Source of the DNA: Opitutaceae bacterium
Lineage (GTDB): Bacteria; Verrucomicrobiota; Verrucomicrobiia; Opitutales; Opitutaceae
Direction: 5' to 3'
NCBI GenBank assembly: GCA_016763045.1
Contig: JAESUN010000365.1
Coordinates: forward strand, 1-6,003
Length of the DNA: 6,003 bases
Shown here: piece after piece, positions 1 through 6,003 of the stretch
Layout of the letters: every line of letters starts with the position of its first letter
How positions within the stretch are numbered: position 1 is the first letter of the stretch
Made by a program: the position numbers and the translations under genes
The notes under the pieces: generated by a model
What the model was told of the DNA's origin: nothing
The model's input: only the letters and a program-made list of their open reading frames with translations
The model's database searches: none

Positions 1-222
1 ACGACTTACAAAAACAATAATTATGTTTAGTAACAGCAATCACTCTTTAATAATCAAATCTCTAGTAGAGCGAATTTCAAGACTTATAAATTTACCAGAT
101 ATTTTTAGCTTACCAAATATTGCGAACTTAGCGAAAACACTTTTCTCAAAGTTTAAGTACTGAACTTGATTAGGTGCTACAAATACTGAAAATCTTGAGT
201 TTTGATTTATTTTGAACAATAG
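1..222. other. AT-rich stretch with no supported gene
   Basis: By hand count roughly 30% of bases 1-240 are G or C, against about 45% in sampled parts of the following gene. Two short open frames cross here. One is a minus-strand frame with a GTG at 228 and a stop at 40-42 (62 codons); the same frame is open further upstream to about 341. The other is a plus-strand frame open from base 2 to a stop near 165, with an ATG at 23. They overlap antisense, neither has a convincing ribosome binding site, and neither product resembles a family I know, so I call neither. No transposase fragment, tRNA, clear inverted repeat or good promoter was seen. The main operon's promoter probably lies here or beyond the left edge, but I could not pin down a credible -35/-10 pair. 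Confidence 0.5.
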
Positions 223-381
223 CTTCACACTATCGCCAACTGTAGTTGCACTGAAGAGTTTGTTGGCGTTATTGAGATTGTAAGAATTAATCCTAAAGTT
301 AGTTACGGAAAAATTCTATCTGAAGAGGACCCTGAATACGCACCAATTGAAGCAGGGAATATTGTGCGTAAAGCGCAATAG
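223..381 (+). pseudogene. 3' remnant of a CsgG-associated paralogue (C-terminal accessory domain only)
   Basis: The frame ending at the TAG at 379-381 is open back to a TAG at 220-222 and has no ATG. From about base 253 it translates to protein-like sequence containing GVIEIVRINPKVSYGKIL and ending IEAGNIVRKAQ. This aligns by eye with the end of the second accessory domain of the next gene (GMLELIEVDDARSKAQ then MPGDLLKRISK, residues 571-603): a G-hydrophobic-E-hydrophobic start, a central serine or alanine, and a closing [PA]G[DN] followed by hydrophobic and basic residues. The sequence therefore looks like the C-terminal SH3-like (FlgT_C-like) domain of a related protein. The residues before base 250 look non-coding, and base composition drops at the same place, suggesting that a deletion or insertion removed the rest. 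A sequencing frameshift alone would not explain it, because no other plus frame upstream continues the domain. Homology is by eye only. Confidence 0.6.
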
Positions 382-383
382 AA

Positions 384-390
384 GAGGGAG
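384..390 (+). promoter_or_regulatory. Ribosome binding site of the triple-CsgG gene
   Basis: GAGGGAG ends 5 bases before the ATG at 396 and is the strongest Shine-Dalgarno match in the window. It fixes the start of the first operon gene and lies just after the stop of the upstream remnant (379-381). The original pair of genes may therefore have been tightly spaced. Confidence 0.7.
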
Positions 391-395
391 CTAAA

Positions 396-2870
396 ATGAA
401 GGTAATATCTAAAAAAAGGAATTGGTTGTTGGCTGCTACGCTGATGGTGTTAGGCATTCAGCTGGTGATGGCTGGGCCAGCGACCCTTCAGGGTCAAAAA
501 AACAAAGTAAAAATAGCGGTTATGGGTCAGGGGGACTTTCACCCAGACCGCACAGTCAAAGGAAATATAAAAACCTTACCGGACGGCCTTGCAGCTCGTT
601 TTATTGAAAACTTAATATCGACAAAACGGTTTGATGTTGTAGAAAGGAGCGCGCTTCGTCATGTGATTCGTGAGCAGAACTTTGGTGCAAAGAAGACAGT
701 GAGTGATCTTGATAAGGTCATTGAGGCAACGGTTGAGGACTTGCCAGATGTCAATGGCTGGACGGTAGCAGCAGCTAGTTCAGCGGCTAACCATAATGAC
801 CAACTTAAGGACTTTATGAAACTGGGTAGCACAGTTGGCGCAGACTATATTGTGTATGCTGTTTTAGAGCAGCAGAAAGCTAGCGTTAAAGTGAGCGGTG
901 TGCCGTTCAGTGATCGAGGTCGAAAGGTTGTAAAAAACCAAGTTGATGCACGATTGCGGCTGAGGGTTATTGAGACGGCTAAAGGGCGTGTTATTGGCGC
1001 GGATAGCATTAGAACTAAAATTTCAGAGACTGTTTTTTCGGGACGGGAACTGTCACAAGATGAATACTCAATGTTTGACCATTTGGGTTTGCGAGGGGCT
1101 ATTAGTGTGCTTGATATGATCTTTCCTGCTCAGGTGATTGGAGAAGAGCCTTGGGTTGTGAATAGAGGGAGCAATGAACAAGTTTCAATAGGTGATTCTT
1201 ATGCGATATATCGAGAAGGGAAAGAGATAAAAGACTCTTCTGGTATTGTGATAGGGAGACTCCGTAGCGAGATTGGTGTCGCTAAAGTTAGCCAAGTTCA
1301 AGATACGTTTTCAATTATTACAGCGCTTGAAGGCACATTTAAAGTTAATGATTTAGCAATATCGAAAAGCAAGGTTGCAAGTACGTCAGCTAGTGGCAAG
1401 ACTGCGCCGGCCTTAGTAAAAGGGAGTGCGCTCTCTACCCTGCGCCCTAGGCTGGCAGTTGGCTTGATTAAAGCGAGTTCAGCAGCAACGACAGGGGTGG
1501 ATATTAATAAGCATATTCCGGCCTTTACCGATACGTTAATCTCGCGTTTAACACAAACCAAACGTTTTCAATTAATAGATCGGCAGGAAACGGATCAGTT
1601 GCTTGAAGAACAGCTTGCACAAGCGATGGCAGAAAATCGCGACATGCCATCAGCGATGGGGCAGTTAAAGGGCGCTGATTACATTGTAATTGGCAGTGTT
1701 TCTAACTTTATTATAGAAGAACGAAGCGTGCGATTACCGGGGTCATCGAAAGTGTTTATTTCAAATGTGGGTCATGTTGAAGGTAATATGCGCATTGTCG
1801 ATGCTCGGACTGGCGACATTATGGAGTCACGCAAAATATCTATTAGCCAAACGGTTAAGAAAACAACAACCGAGAGTCATATAATTACTGAGTTAGCGGA
1901 TGCATATGCTGAAGCAATAACAACGAACTTAATGAATGCTTTATACCCTATTAAAGTGGCAGCTGTTGTGTCTGAAATTGCTTATATTAATAGGGGCAAA
2001 GACGGCGGATTATCAGTAGGTGATACGCTTCGCGTTATTCGAACGGGAGAGGCTATTATTGACCCGGATATAGGTGTTCAATTGGGTAAGGCTGAAACGG
2101 AGCTGGGTATGCTTGAATTGATTGAAGTAGATGATGCACGTTCAAAAGCGCAAGTGAATGGTTTGGCGCTAATGCCTGGTGATTTACTTAAGCGAATTAG
2201 CAAGTCTAAAAAAGGATCAAAATCAAGCGTTGCTGTTAGATCGGGTGGTAGTGCAGATAAGATGAGTGATGGTGCGCTAACGCTAGCAGTTGGTCATGTA
2301 AAAATTAACCCACGTGGGCATAATAGTCGCCTGACAAAGGTGAGTGATAATCGCATTACTAATGATCTAATGGTGAAGCTATCACAGTTCCAAGAATTCG
2401 ATATTATGGAGCGTAAAGAAATTGATCAGGTGTTGGATGAAAAGGCATTTTCTTCTATTGCCAGAGGTGACGCTGCAGGGTCGTCGTTAGGTGAGCTTCA
2501 AGGTGCAGATTATTTAATACATGCTGTTATTGATGACTTTATGGTTCGCACTGAAAAGAAAAAAATTCCTTATATAGATGAGCTTCAAGTACGTTATTTT
2601 GGAACAGTAGAGGCATCACTGCGCCTAGTGGATGTGCATACTGGAAAAGTAAAAAGTGCTATCAAGATTAGGCTTAATAATCGAATTAAAAATGTAGAAA
2701 GCGACTCAATGGCAACGAATGATTTAATCGACCAGTTGACCACAGAGATGGCTACACGCATTAGTGATGACTTGACCGCTCGCCAACGCGGGGAATTAGT
2801 GCCTGTGGGTAGAAAAGTGAAGTCAATTAAAAAGAAAACAGCGCCAGCTGTTAGACGGCCTAAGTTTTAA
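396..2870 (+). CDS. Exported protein with three tandem CsgG-like units
   Basis: 824 residues, ATG start supported by GAGGGAG. Residues 1-26 form a Sec signal peptide (basic KKR, hydrophobic core, likely cut after VMA at 26); there is no lipobox, and I see no cysteine, so unlike CsgG it is not a lipoprotein. Three homologous units follow at about 37-245, 351-525 and 627-795. Each has a beta strand (KIAVMG, RLAVGL, TLAVGH), an RF-[DQ]-hydrophobic-[ED]R-type motif (RFDVVERSALRHVIREQ 78-94; RFQLIDRQETDQLLEEQ 390-406; EFDIMERKEIDQVLDEK 667-683), a GADY strand (148, 427, 703) and a strand ending in D-x-x-T/K-G (RVIETAKG; RIVDARTG; RLVDVHTG). SH3-like accessory units with a GD-hydrophobic motif follow units 1 and 2 (about 255-324 and 530-603) but not unit 3, which ends in a lysine-rich tail. 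Known of the family: CsgG forms the curli export pore, and related domains occur in LpoB and FlgT. A structural or scaffolding role in the outer-membrane periplasm is inferred; export of curli is not supported, as no csgA/B/E/F is seen. Confidence 0.85.
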   Translation: MKVISKKRNWLLAATLMVLGIQLVMAGPATLQGQKNKVKIAVMGQGDFHPDRTVKGNIKTLPDGLAARFIENLISTKRFDVVERSALRHVIREQNFGAKKTVSDLDKVIEATVEDLPDVNGWTVAAASSAANHNDQLKDFMKLGSTVGADYIVYAVLEQQKASVKVSGVPFSDRGRKVVKNQVDARLRLRVIETAKGRVIGADSIRTKISETVFSGRELSQDEYSMFDHLGLRGAISVLDMIFPAQVIGEEPWVVNRGSNEQVSIGDSYAIYREGKEIKDSSGIVIGRLRSEIGVAKVSQVQDTFSIITALEGTFKVNDLAISKSKVASTSASGKTAPALVKGSALSTLRPRLAVGLIKASSAATTGVDINKHIPAFTDTLISRLTQTKRFQLIDRQETDQLLEEQLAQAMAENRDMPSAMGQLKGADYIVIGSVSNFIIEERSVRLPGSSKVFISNVGHVEGNMRIVDARTGDIMESRKISISQTVKKTTTESHIITELADAYAEAITTNLMNALYPIKVAAVVSEIAYINRGKDGGLSVGDTLRVIRTGEAIIDPDIGVQLGKAETELGMLELIEVDDARSKAQVNGLALMPGDLLKRISKSKKGSKSSVAVRSGGSADKMSDGALTLAVGHVKINPRGHNSRLTKVSDNRITNDLMVKLSQFQEFDIMERKEIDQVLDEKAFSSIARGDAAGSSLGELQGADYLIHAVIDDFMVRTEKKKIPYIDELQVRYFGTVEASLRLVDVHTGKVKSAIKIRLNNRIKNVESDSMATNDLIDQLTTEMATRISDDLTARQRGELVPVGRKVKSIKKKTAPAVRRPKF

Positions 2871-2894
2871 TATATTAAGTTGGAAATACCCAGA

Positions 2895-4469
2895 ATGAAA
2901 TACGTTAAACAAACGACTAAATATGCATTGCTTGTATTAGCAATGTCGAGTTTGGGTGCGCATGCCTTTGACTTTTCGACAATTTCAAATGCAGTTAGTT
3001 CGGTGGCCAAAACACAACAAGTTCAACCGAAAAGTGTAGCAGCTAGTGCGGTGATTTTAAAAGCAGGGACGGCTAATAAGCGAAAGGTTGTGTACGAAGG
3101 ATATTCAAAGGAAATGCTGCCCGTTAAGAAGTTAATTGCGCAAGGAAAAGTTGAAGAGGCCATTAAAGTAAAATTCAAGCCCGGCAGTAATATCGATGAT
3201 TTAGGTGCGCTAGGTAACCTTGAATTAGGTCTGATGATGCTTGATGCGACTAAGGTAGCGGATGCAAATAAGCACTTTACGAAGGCAGAAGTAGAGCAGG
3301 TTGGTAAGGGAGATAGAGGGACTATCTCAAGTCTCGGTTTATCTTTATTTGGATCCGCTCTTTCTACCTTGAGTGGAAATGGTGAGTTAGGAGAGTATTC
3401 AGGCGTGGGGTATGAGCGGGTGCTGATGCTCAACTATAAATCTATAGCTTATTTACTTGAAGGGGAGCGAAAAGCTTACAACGTTACTCGGCGAGCAATC
3501 GAACTACAAAATATAGAGAAAAAAGCATTCGATCAAAAAATACGTGAAGCAAAAAAAGAAATAGCAGAAGAAGAAGCGGCTCAAAAAGAGAAAGGCGCTG
3601 AGCTTGAAAAAGTAGGCTTTTCCTCAATTATTAAAAAGCAATTTAAGTCGTCCGACAAAAAAGCGTCAAAAGTACCGAATGCATTTGTGAATCCTTTTGG
3701 TTTTTATATTGCGGGTGTTGTTCAAGAGTTTGATAGTTATGAGGATAGAAGCCTTAGAGATAATGCACGTATTTCTTATAAAAAGGCTTTAGAGCTGAAT
3801 CCTCATAGTCGTGTTATTAAACAAGCGGTAAAAGAAATTCAAAAACGAGCGCCGAAAAATAGGCGTTTAGTCCATGTGATTGTTGGAGATGGGTTTGCTC
3901 CAGAGAAAAAACTACTCAAGTTTGATTTGAGTATGGGGTTGGCGTTACCAACAAATATTGAACTTCCCATATATGAAGCTGTTCCGTCAAAAGTCCACCG
4001 TATAGAGGTTCAAACGACAACCGGTAAGCGTTGGAGTAGGTTGTCAGAAGTAGCAGATATTTCGGCGCTTGCGCTGAGGCATCAAAAAGAATCCGGCCCG
4101 TTTGCACAGTTAAGCATGATGACAACGGTTATACGAAATGTAATTGAAGGTCATGCCTGGAATCAAGCCACACAAAGTGCGGGGGTTTTTGGCGGACTAG
4201 TGAATGGGGTAAAAGAGGCAAGGGAAACGATGATTCACCCCGATATGCGCTCTTGGTCAACATTGCCTTCAAGGTTATTGGCGGCTCGTATATTTGTTCC
4301 TAAATCGGTTTCTCGAATTAAACTGGTGTCTTACGATAAGAGGGGAAAAAAATTAAGCAGTAAAATTGTTAAATTAGATAAAAATAGTCATAACCTTGTT
4401 TATGCTCGAACAATTGACAGCACTATGTATGCTGCCAGTAGCAAAGAAATGTGGATAAAAGTCAAATGA
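2895..4469 (+). CDS. COG3014-type exported protein of unknown function
   Basis: 524 residues from the ATG at 2895. An in-frame TTG at 2880 would add five residues ahead of an otherwise normal signal peptide, so I prefer the ATG; its Shine-Dalgarno (GGA near 2882-2884) is weak. Residues 1-24 are a Sec signal peptide cut after AHA; no lipobox. Features: a repeat-like helical region (about 70-200) with GVGYERVLMLNYKSIAYLLE at 170-189, typical of COG3014; a lysine/glutamate-rich likely coiled coil at about 206-262; VNPFGFYIAGVVQEF (265-279) leading to SYKKALELNP (294-303), a TPR-like helix; GDGFAPEK (331-338); and a C-terminal DMRSWSTLP (450-458). These are the conserved landmarks I associate with COG3014, a family without a known biochemical role. 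The gene sits 24 bases after the triple-CsgG gene and overlaps the next by 4 bases, so a shared complex is likely. Family assignment is from memory. Confidence 0.8.
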   Translation: MKYVKQTTKYALLVLAMSSLGAHAFDFSTISNAVSSVAKTQQVQPKSVAASAVILKAGTANKRKVVYEGYSKEMLPVKKLIAQGKVEEAIKVKFKPGSNIDDLGALGNLELGLMMLDATKVADANKHFTKAEVEQVGKGDRGTISSLGLSLFGSALSTLSGNGELGEYSGVGYERVLMLNYKSIAYLLEGERKAYNVTRRAIELQNIEKKAFDQKIREAKKEIAEEEAAQKEKGAELEKVGFSSIIKKQFKSSDKKASKVPNAFVNPFGFYIAGVVQEFDSYEDRSLRDNARISYKKALELNPHSRVIKQAVKEIQKRAPKNRRLVHVIVGDGFAPEKKLLKFDLSMGLALPTNIELPIYEAVPSKVHRIEVQTTTGKRWSRLSEVADISALALRHQKESGPFAQLSMMTTVIRNVIEGHAWNQATQSAGVFGGLVNGVKEARETMIHPDMRSWSTLPSRLLAARIFVPKSVSRIKLVSYDKRGKKLSSKIVKLDKNSHNLVYARTIDSTMYAASSKEMWIKVK

Positions 4470-4918
4470 AAAAATTATATTTAAGCATCATACTTACTTT
4501 TTTAATGAGCGGATGTAGTGCGATTGGGCTGCAACCAAACATTCAGCATCACCAGCAAAATACAATTAGCACCGTGCACCCTAGAGCGCAGTTAGTCGCA
4601 GCGTCTACCAGTTTGGTTGGGGAATTAGATATGGTGAATGTAAGATTTGGTACAGTTGGCCAATTGCAACGCGCCGAAGTATCTATACAAAACTTAAGCA
4701 ATAAACGCTATTCATTAGAGTATCTTTATACGTGGGAAGATCAGCAGGGCTTTGCTATCAATCAAAATGTGGTTTGGAAACGCTTCACGTTAGCGCCAAG
4801 AGCGGTTAAGAGCTTTCAAACGATTGGACCTACACCAGATGCATATAAGGTCAACATGACGGTTAGGTTGCCTGACGATATTTTTATACATCAATACATC
4901 ACTTCACCTAAACGATAA
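4466..4918 (+). CDS. ycfL: YcfL-family (DUF1425) outer-membrane lipoprotein
   Basis: 150 residues from the ATG at 4466. A GTG at 4451 is in frame but would put MDKSQ before the signal peptide; the ATG instead overlaps the preceding TGA as ATGA (4466-4469), a standard translational-coupling arrangement. Residues 1-16 are a lipoprotein signal (KK, hydrophobic core) with the box LMSGC and acylation at Cys17; the -3 residue is Met, slightly atypical. No Asp at +2 (it is Ser), so outer-membrane sorting is expected. The mature domain (about 50-145) contains EVSIQNLSNKRYSLEYLYTW (76-95), then a DQQG turn, W at 104, and LAPRAVKSFQTIGPTPDAYK: the beta-sandwich pattern of DUF1425, with its 'LEYxxxWxDxxG' core. 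E. coli YcfL is a little shorter (about 125 residues, from memory) and also lies directly before lpoB. Its molecular role is unknown to me; a partner of LpoB is inferred from synteny. Confidence 0.82.
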   Translation: MKKLYLSIILTFLMSGCSAIGLQPNIQHHQQNTISTVHPRAQLVAASTSLVGELDMVNVRFGTVGQLQRAEVSIQNLSNKRYSLEYLYTWEDQQGFAINQNVVWKRFTLAPRAVKSFQTIGPTPDAYKVNMTVRLPDDIFIHQYITSPKR

Positions 4919-4947
4919 CGTACACAATAAATTATTAGGATTATTAT

Positions 4948-5481
4948 ATGATTATTAAACAGTTTTTTTCATTAACTCTTATAGCGCTTCTATTAACAGG
5001 TTGCCAGACAAATCCGTTGATTACGGGTGGACAATCAAATGTATCAATAGTCGGCTCAGGGGAGAGAGGACACCTTACAGCACAGCTGACGATGGCGGAC
5101 TATACGGAGCTGGCTGAAAAAGTGACCAATAAAATGCTATCTTCAAAACTTGTTCAGAAATGGGGGCAAAAGAGGCCTCGTTTGATTTTAGCTAAATTAC
5201 GAAATAACACAGATAATGAAAGTATTCGGATGCAGGATGTTTATGATCGTATTACTGAAACGTTATTAAACTCCGGTCTGGTACGTTTGGTAGACACATC
5301 AGCAACTAGCTTTAATTATGTTGTACGTTCAGAGCTAAGCTCTAACCGCCAATATGGCGCGGACGGTCAAGAATTAGTGGGCTATAAACTAGAGCTTAAA
5401 ATGATGACGATTGATGGTGAGATGAAAGGTCAATGGTCTGGAATGCTAACGCTAGCTAAAGGAAAGCGCTCTTTCCTCTAG
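4948..5481 (+). CDS. lpoB: LpoB-like penicillin-binding protein activator lipoprotein
   Basis: 177 residues; ATG preceded by AGGA (4937-4940) at 7 bases. Lipoprotein signal peptide with lipobox LLTGC, acylated Cys19, Gln at +2, so outer-membrane sorting. A short, polar linker (about 20-45) replaces the long proline-rich spacer of E. coli LpoB (213 residues). The globular part runs from about residue 48: MADYTELAEKVTNKML, RPRLILAKLRNNTDN (77-91; compare the SVLLVDSVNNRT strand of E. coli), a helix DVYDRITETLLNSGLVRLVD, YVVRSELSS, then YKLELKMMTIDGEMKGQWSG, matching the QMQLMLVQTGEIIWSG end of E. coli. In E. coli LpoB reaches through the peptidoglycan to stimulate PBP1B. Compared from memory with E. 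coli, roughly 25 residues, including the GAHY strand-helix stretch, appear to be missing between 115 and 122. It could be a related but distinct subfamily, so PBP1B activation is inferred rather than shown. Confidence 0.82.
   Translation: MIIKQFFSLTLIALLLTGCQTNPLITGGQSNVSIVGSGERGHLTAQLTMADYTELAEKVTNKMLSSKLVQKWGQKRPRLILAKLRNNTDNESIRMQDVYDRITETLLNSGLVRLVDTSATSFNYVVRSELSSNRQYGADGQELVGYKLELKMMTIDGEMKGQWSGMLTLAKGKRSFL
5460..5477 (+). other. Perfect hairpin at the 3' end of lpoB
   Basis: AGGAAAG (5460-5466), loop CGCT, CTTTCCT (5471-5477): a 7-base-pair stem closing 1 base before the TAG at 5479. A second AGGAAAG lies at 5501-5507 and could pair with the same CTTTCCT, so two mutually exclusive stems are possible. 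Three more small palindromic elements follow: TTCTG-CGC-CAGAA (5484-5496), TATTGCT-ATTTA-AGCAATA (5513-5531) and GTTGCATGCAAC (5535-5546). None is followed by a T-run. They could protect the mRNA 3' end, but chance is possible. Bases 5482-5576 otherwise hold nothing I recognise. Confidence 0.3.
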
Positions 5482-5570
5482 TGTTCTGCGCCAGAAGGCA
5501 AGGAAAGCTTTATATTGCTATTTAAGCAATAACGGTTGCATGCAACGCCTAAGCTTAGCGGGCGAACAGA

Positions 5571-5600
5571 TTCATTAAAATGGCCTTGTCACGTTATACT
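5571..5600 (+). promoter_or_regulatory. Candidate hrpA promoter overlapping the terminator
   Basis: TATACT at 5595-5600 matches five of six bases of a sigma-70 -10 box and sits in the loop of the terminator hairpin. A weak -35 (TTCATT, 5571-5576; three of six matches) lies 18 bases upstream. Initiation would fall near 5607, giving a leader of about 22 bases that lacks the left hairpin arm, so the terminator could not act on that transcript. The -35 is poor and there is no extended TG. Confidence 0.3.
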
Positions 5601-5619
5601 GTGACTCGGCCATTTTTTT
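5577..5619 (+). terminator. Intrinsic terminator of the CsgG-LpoB operon
   Basis: AAAATGGCC (5577-5585) pairs with GGCCATTTT (5608-5616), and an inner GTCAC (5588-5592) pairs with GTGAC (5601-5605) across a two-base mismatch (TT against TC) and an 8-base loop. Seven T residues (5613-5619) follow and partly join the outer stem. It lies 95 bases after the lpoB stop and ends the four-gene cluster. Confidence 0.85.
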
Positions 5620-5628
5620 ATCATTCGT

Positions 5629-6003
5629 ATGTCTGTCCTCCCTAAAAGTAAGTCATTAAGCGCTCTCATTAAGCAATGTTTGAACAGTCAGCAGTTTGGC
5701 TTCAAGCGTCAGCTAAAAAATATACGTTCAAGTAAGGAAGGCGGCCGTAACGATGCCTTAGAGCGGCTTCGCTCTAAGGTTGAGCAATCCATTCAGCAAG
5801 TTGAAAAAAGGCGAGCAAGCTGCCCGACCATTGAATACCCTGACCTGCCTATCAGTGATAAACGGCAGGACATAGCGGATCTAATACAACAGCACCAAGT
5901 GGTTATCCTTTGCGGCGAAACAGGCTCAGGAAAAACCACACAATTACCTAAAATTTGCTTAGCGTTAGGTCGTGGCTTTAAAGGCCAAATTGGCCATACG
6001 CAA
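5629..6003 (+). CDS. hrpA: ATP-dependent RNA helicase HrpA, N-terminal part
   Basis: The first 125 codons, open through the right edge of the window; E. coli HrpA is about 1300 residues, so most of the gene is missing. HrpA is a cytoplasmic DEAH-box RNA helicase; in E. coli it is linked to mRNA processing and resolution of stalled ribosomes. Visible: a basic helical N-terminus with RRASCPTIEYPDLPIS (61-76), then QVVILCGETGSGKTTQLPKI (90-109), with the Walker A GETGSGKT at 96-103, and GRGFKGQIGHTQ (114-125), after which the family has PRR. The Walker A sits at nearly the same residue number as in E. coli, supporting the ATG at 5629, although no Shine-Dalgarno is visible and the ATG is only 9 bases from the terminator T-run. 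The HrpB and DHX families are less likely because of the ICLALGRG-x-KG-x-IGHTQ match. Confidence 0.93.
   Translation, partial: MSVLPKSKSLSALIKQCLNSQQFGFKRQLKNIRSSKEGGRNDALERLRSKVEQSIQQVEKRRASCPTIEYPDLPISDKRQDIADLIQQHQVVILCGETGSGKTTQLPKICLALGRGFKGQIGHTQ

Noticed and set aside
157..223. Promoter for the operon (TTGATT 166-171 or TTGAGT 195-200 with nearby AT-rich -10 candidates)
   Set aside because: No pair had both acceptable spacing and a good -10 match; in a 30% GC region such hits are expected by chance.
40..228. 62-codon minus-strand open frame starting at GTG 228
   Set aside because: No convincing ribosome binding site, AT-rich context, no recognisable family, and antisense to another short frame. 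Kept only as a note in the AT-rich region.
1298..1561. 87-codon minus-strand open frame
   Set aside because: Antisense shadow within the triple-CsgG gene, where the plus frame has strong internal repeat homology.
396..2870. Curli secretion channel assignment (csgG) for the first gene
   Set aside because: No lipobox cysteine, three fused units, and no csgA, csgB, csgE or csgF around it; the family fold is shared but the role is not supported.
2880..2894. TTG at 2880 as an alternative start of the COG3014 gene
   Set aside because: It adds EIPR before a signal peptide that is normal from the ATG at 2895, and has no better ribosome binding site.
3023..3433. 136-codon open frame on the minus strand
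   Set aside because: Lies wholly inside the well-supported COG3014 gene; its translation is low-complexity and proline/serine-rich, as expected of an antisense shadow.
5535..5569. Possible integron attC-like site (GTTGCATGCAAC, then AACGCCTAAG and CTTAGCGGGCG)
   Set aside because: It vaguely recalls Vibrio attC ends, but it is too short, has no paired AAC...GTT termini or terminal loop structure, and no integrase or cassette array is near.

Overview
The window looks like a chromosomal segment from a moderately AT-rich gammaproteobacterium. I estimate about 40-45% GC in the coding parts by eye. The gene content supports this: an LpoB-type penicillin-binding protein activator follows a YcfL (DUF1425) lipoprotein, the same order as ycfL-lpoB in Escherichia coli, and an hrpA-type DEAH helicase follows them. 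I cannot name the genus; a marine or free-living lineage is only a guess.

Layout, left to right. Bases 1-222 are AT-rich (about 30% GC) with no gene I can support. Bases 223-381 hold an open stretch that reads as the last ~40 codons of a protein related to the accessory domains of the next gene, but it has no start and an in-frame stop just upstream; I read it as the 3' stump of a destroyed paralogue. A four-gene, same-strand cluster follows at 396-5481: (1) an 824-residue exported protein with three tandem CsgG-like units and two SH3-like accessory units; (2) a 524-residue exported COG3014-type protein; (3) a YcfL/DUF1425 lipoprotein whose ATG overlaps the previous stop as ATGA; (4) a short LpoB-like lipoprotein. 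The gaps are 24 bases, a 4-base overlap and 29 bases, so this is very probably one operon. A strong intrinsic terminator lies at 5577-5619. Nine bases after its T-run is the start of a second unit, hrpA, which runs off the right edge.

Working together: all four products carry export signals, two as lipoproteins. LpoB itself is structurally related to CsgG and TolB N-terminal domains, so the operon encodes at least four domains of this general fold class plus two periplasmic partners. A reasonable inference is an outer-membrane-associated complex linked to peptidoglycan synthesis through LpoB. The role of the triple-CsgG protein and of the COG3014 protein is not known to me, and this is the most interesting unexplained part of the window. 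HrpA is an unrelated RNA helicase under separate control.
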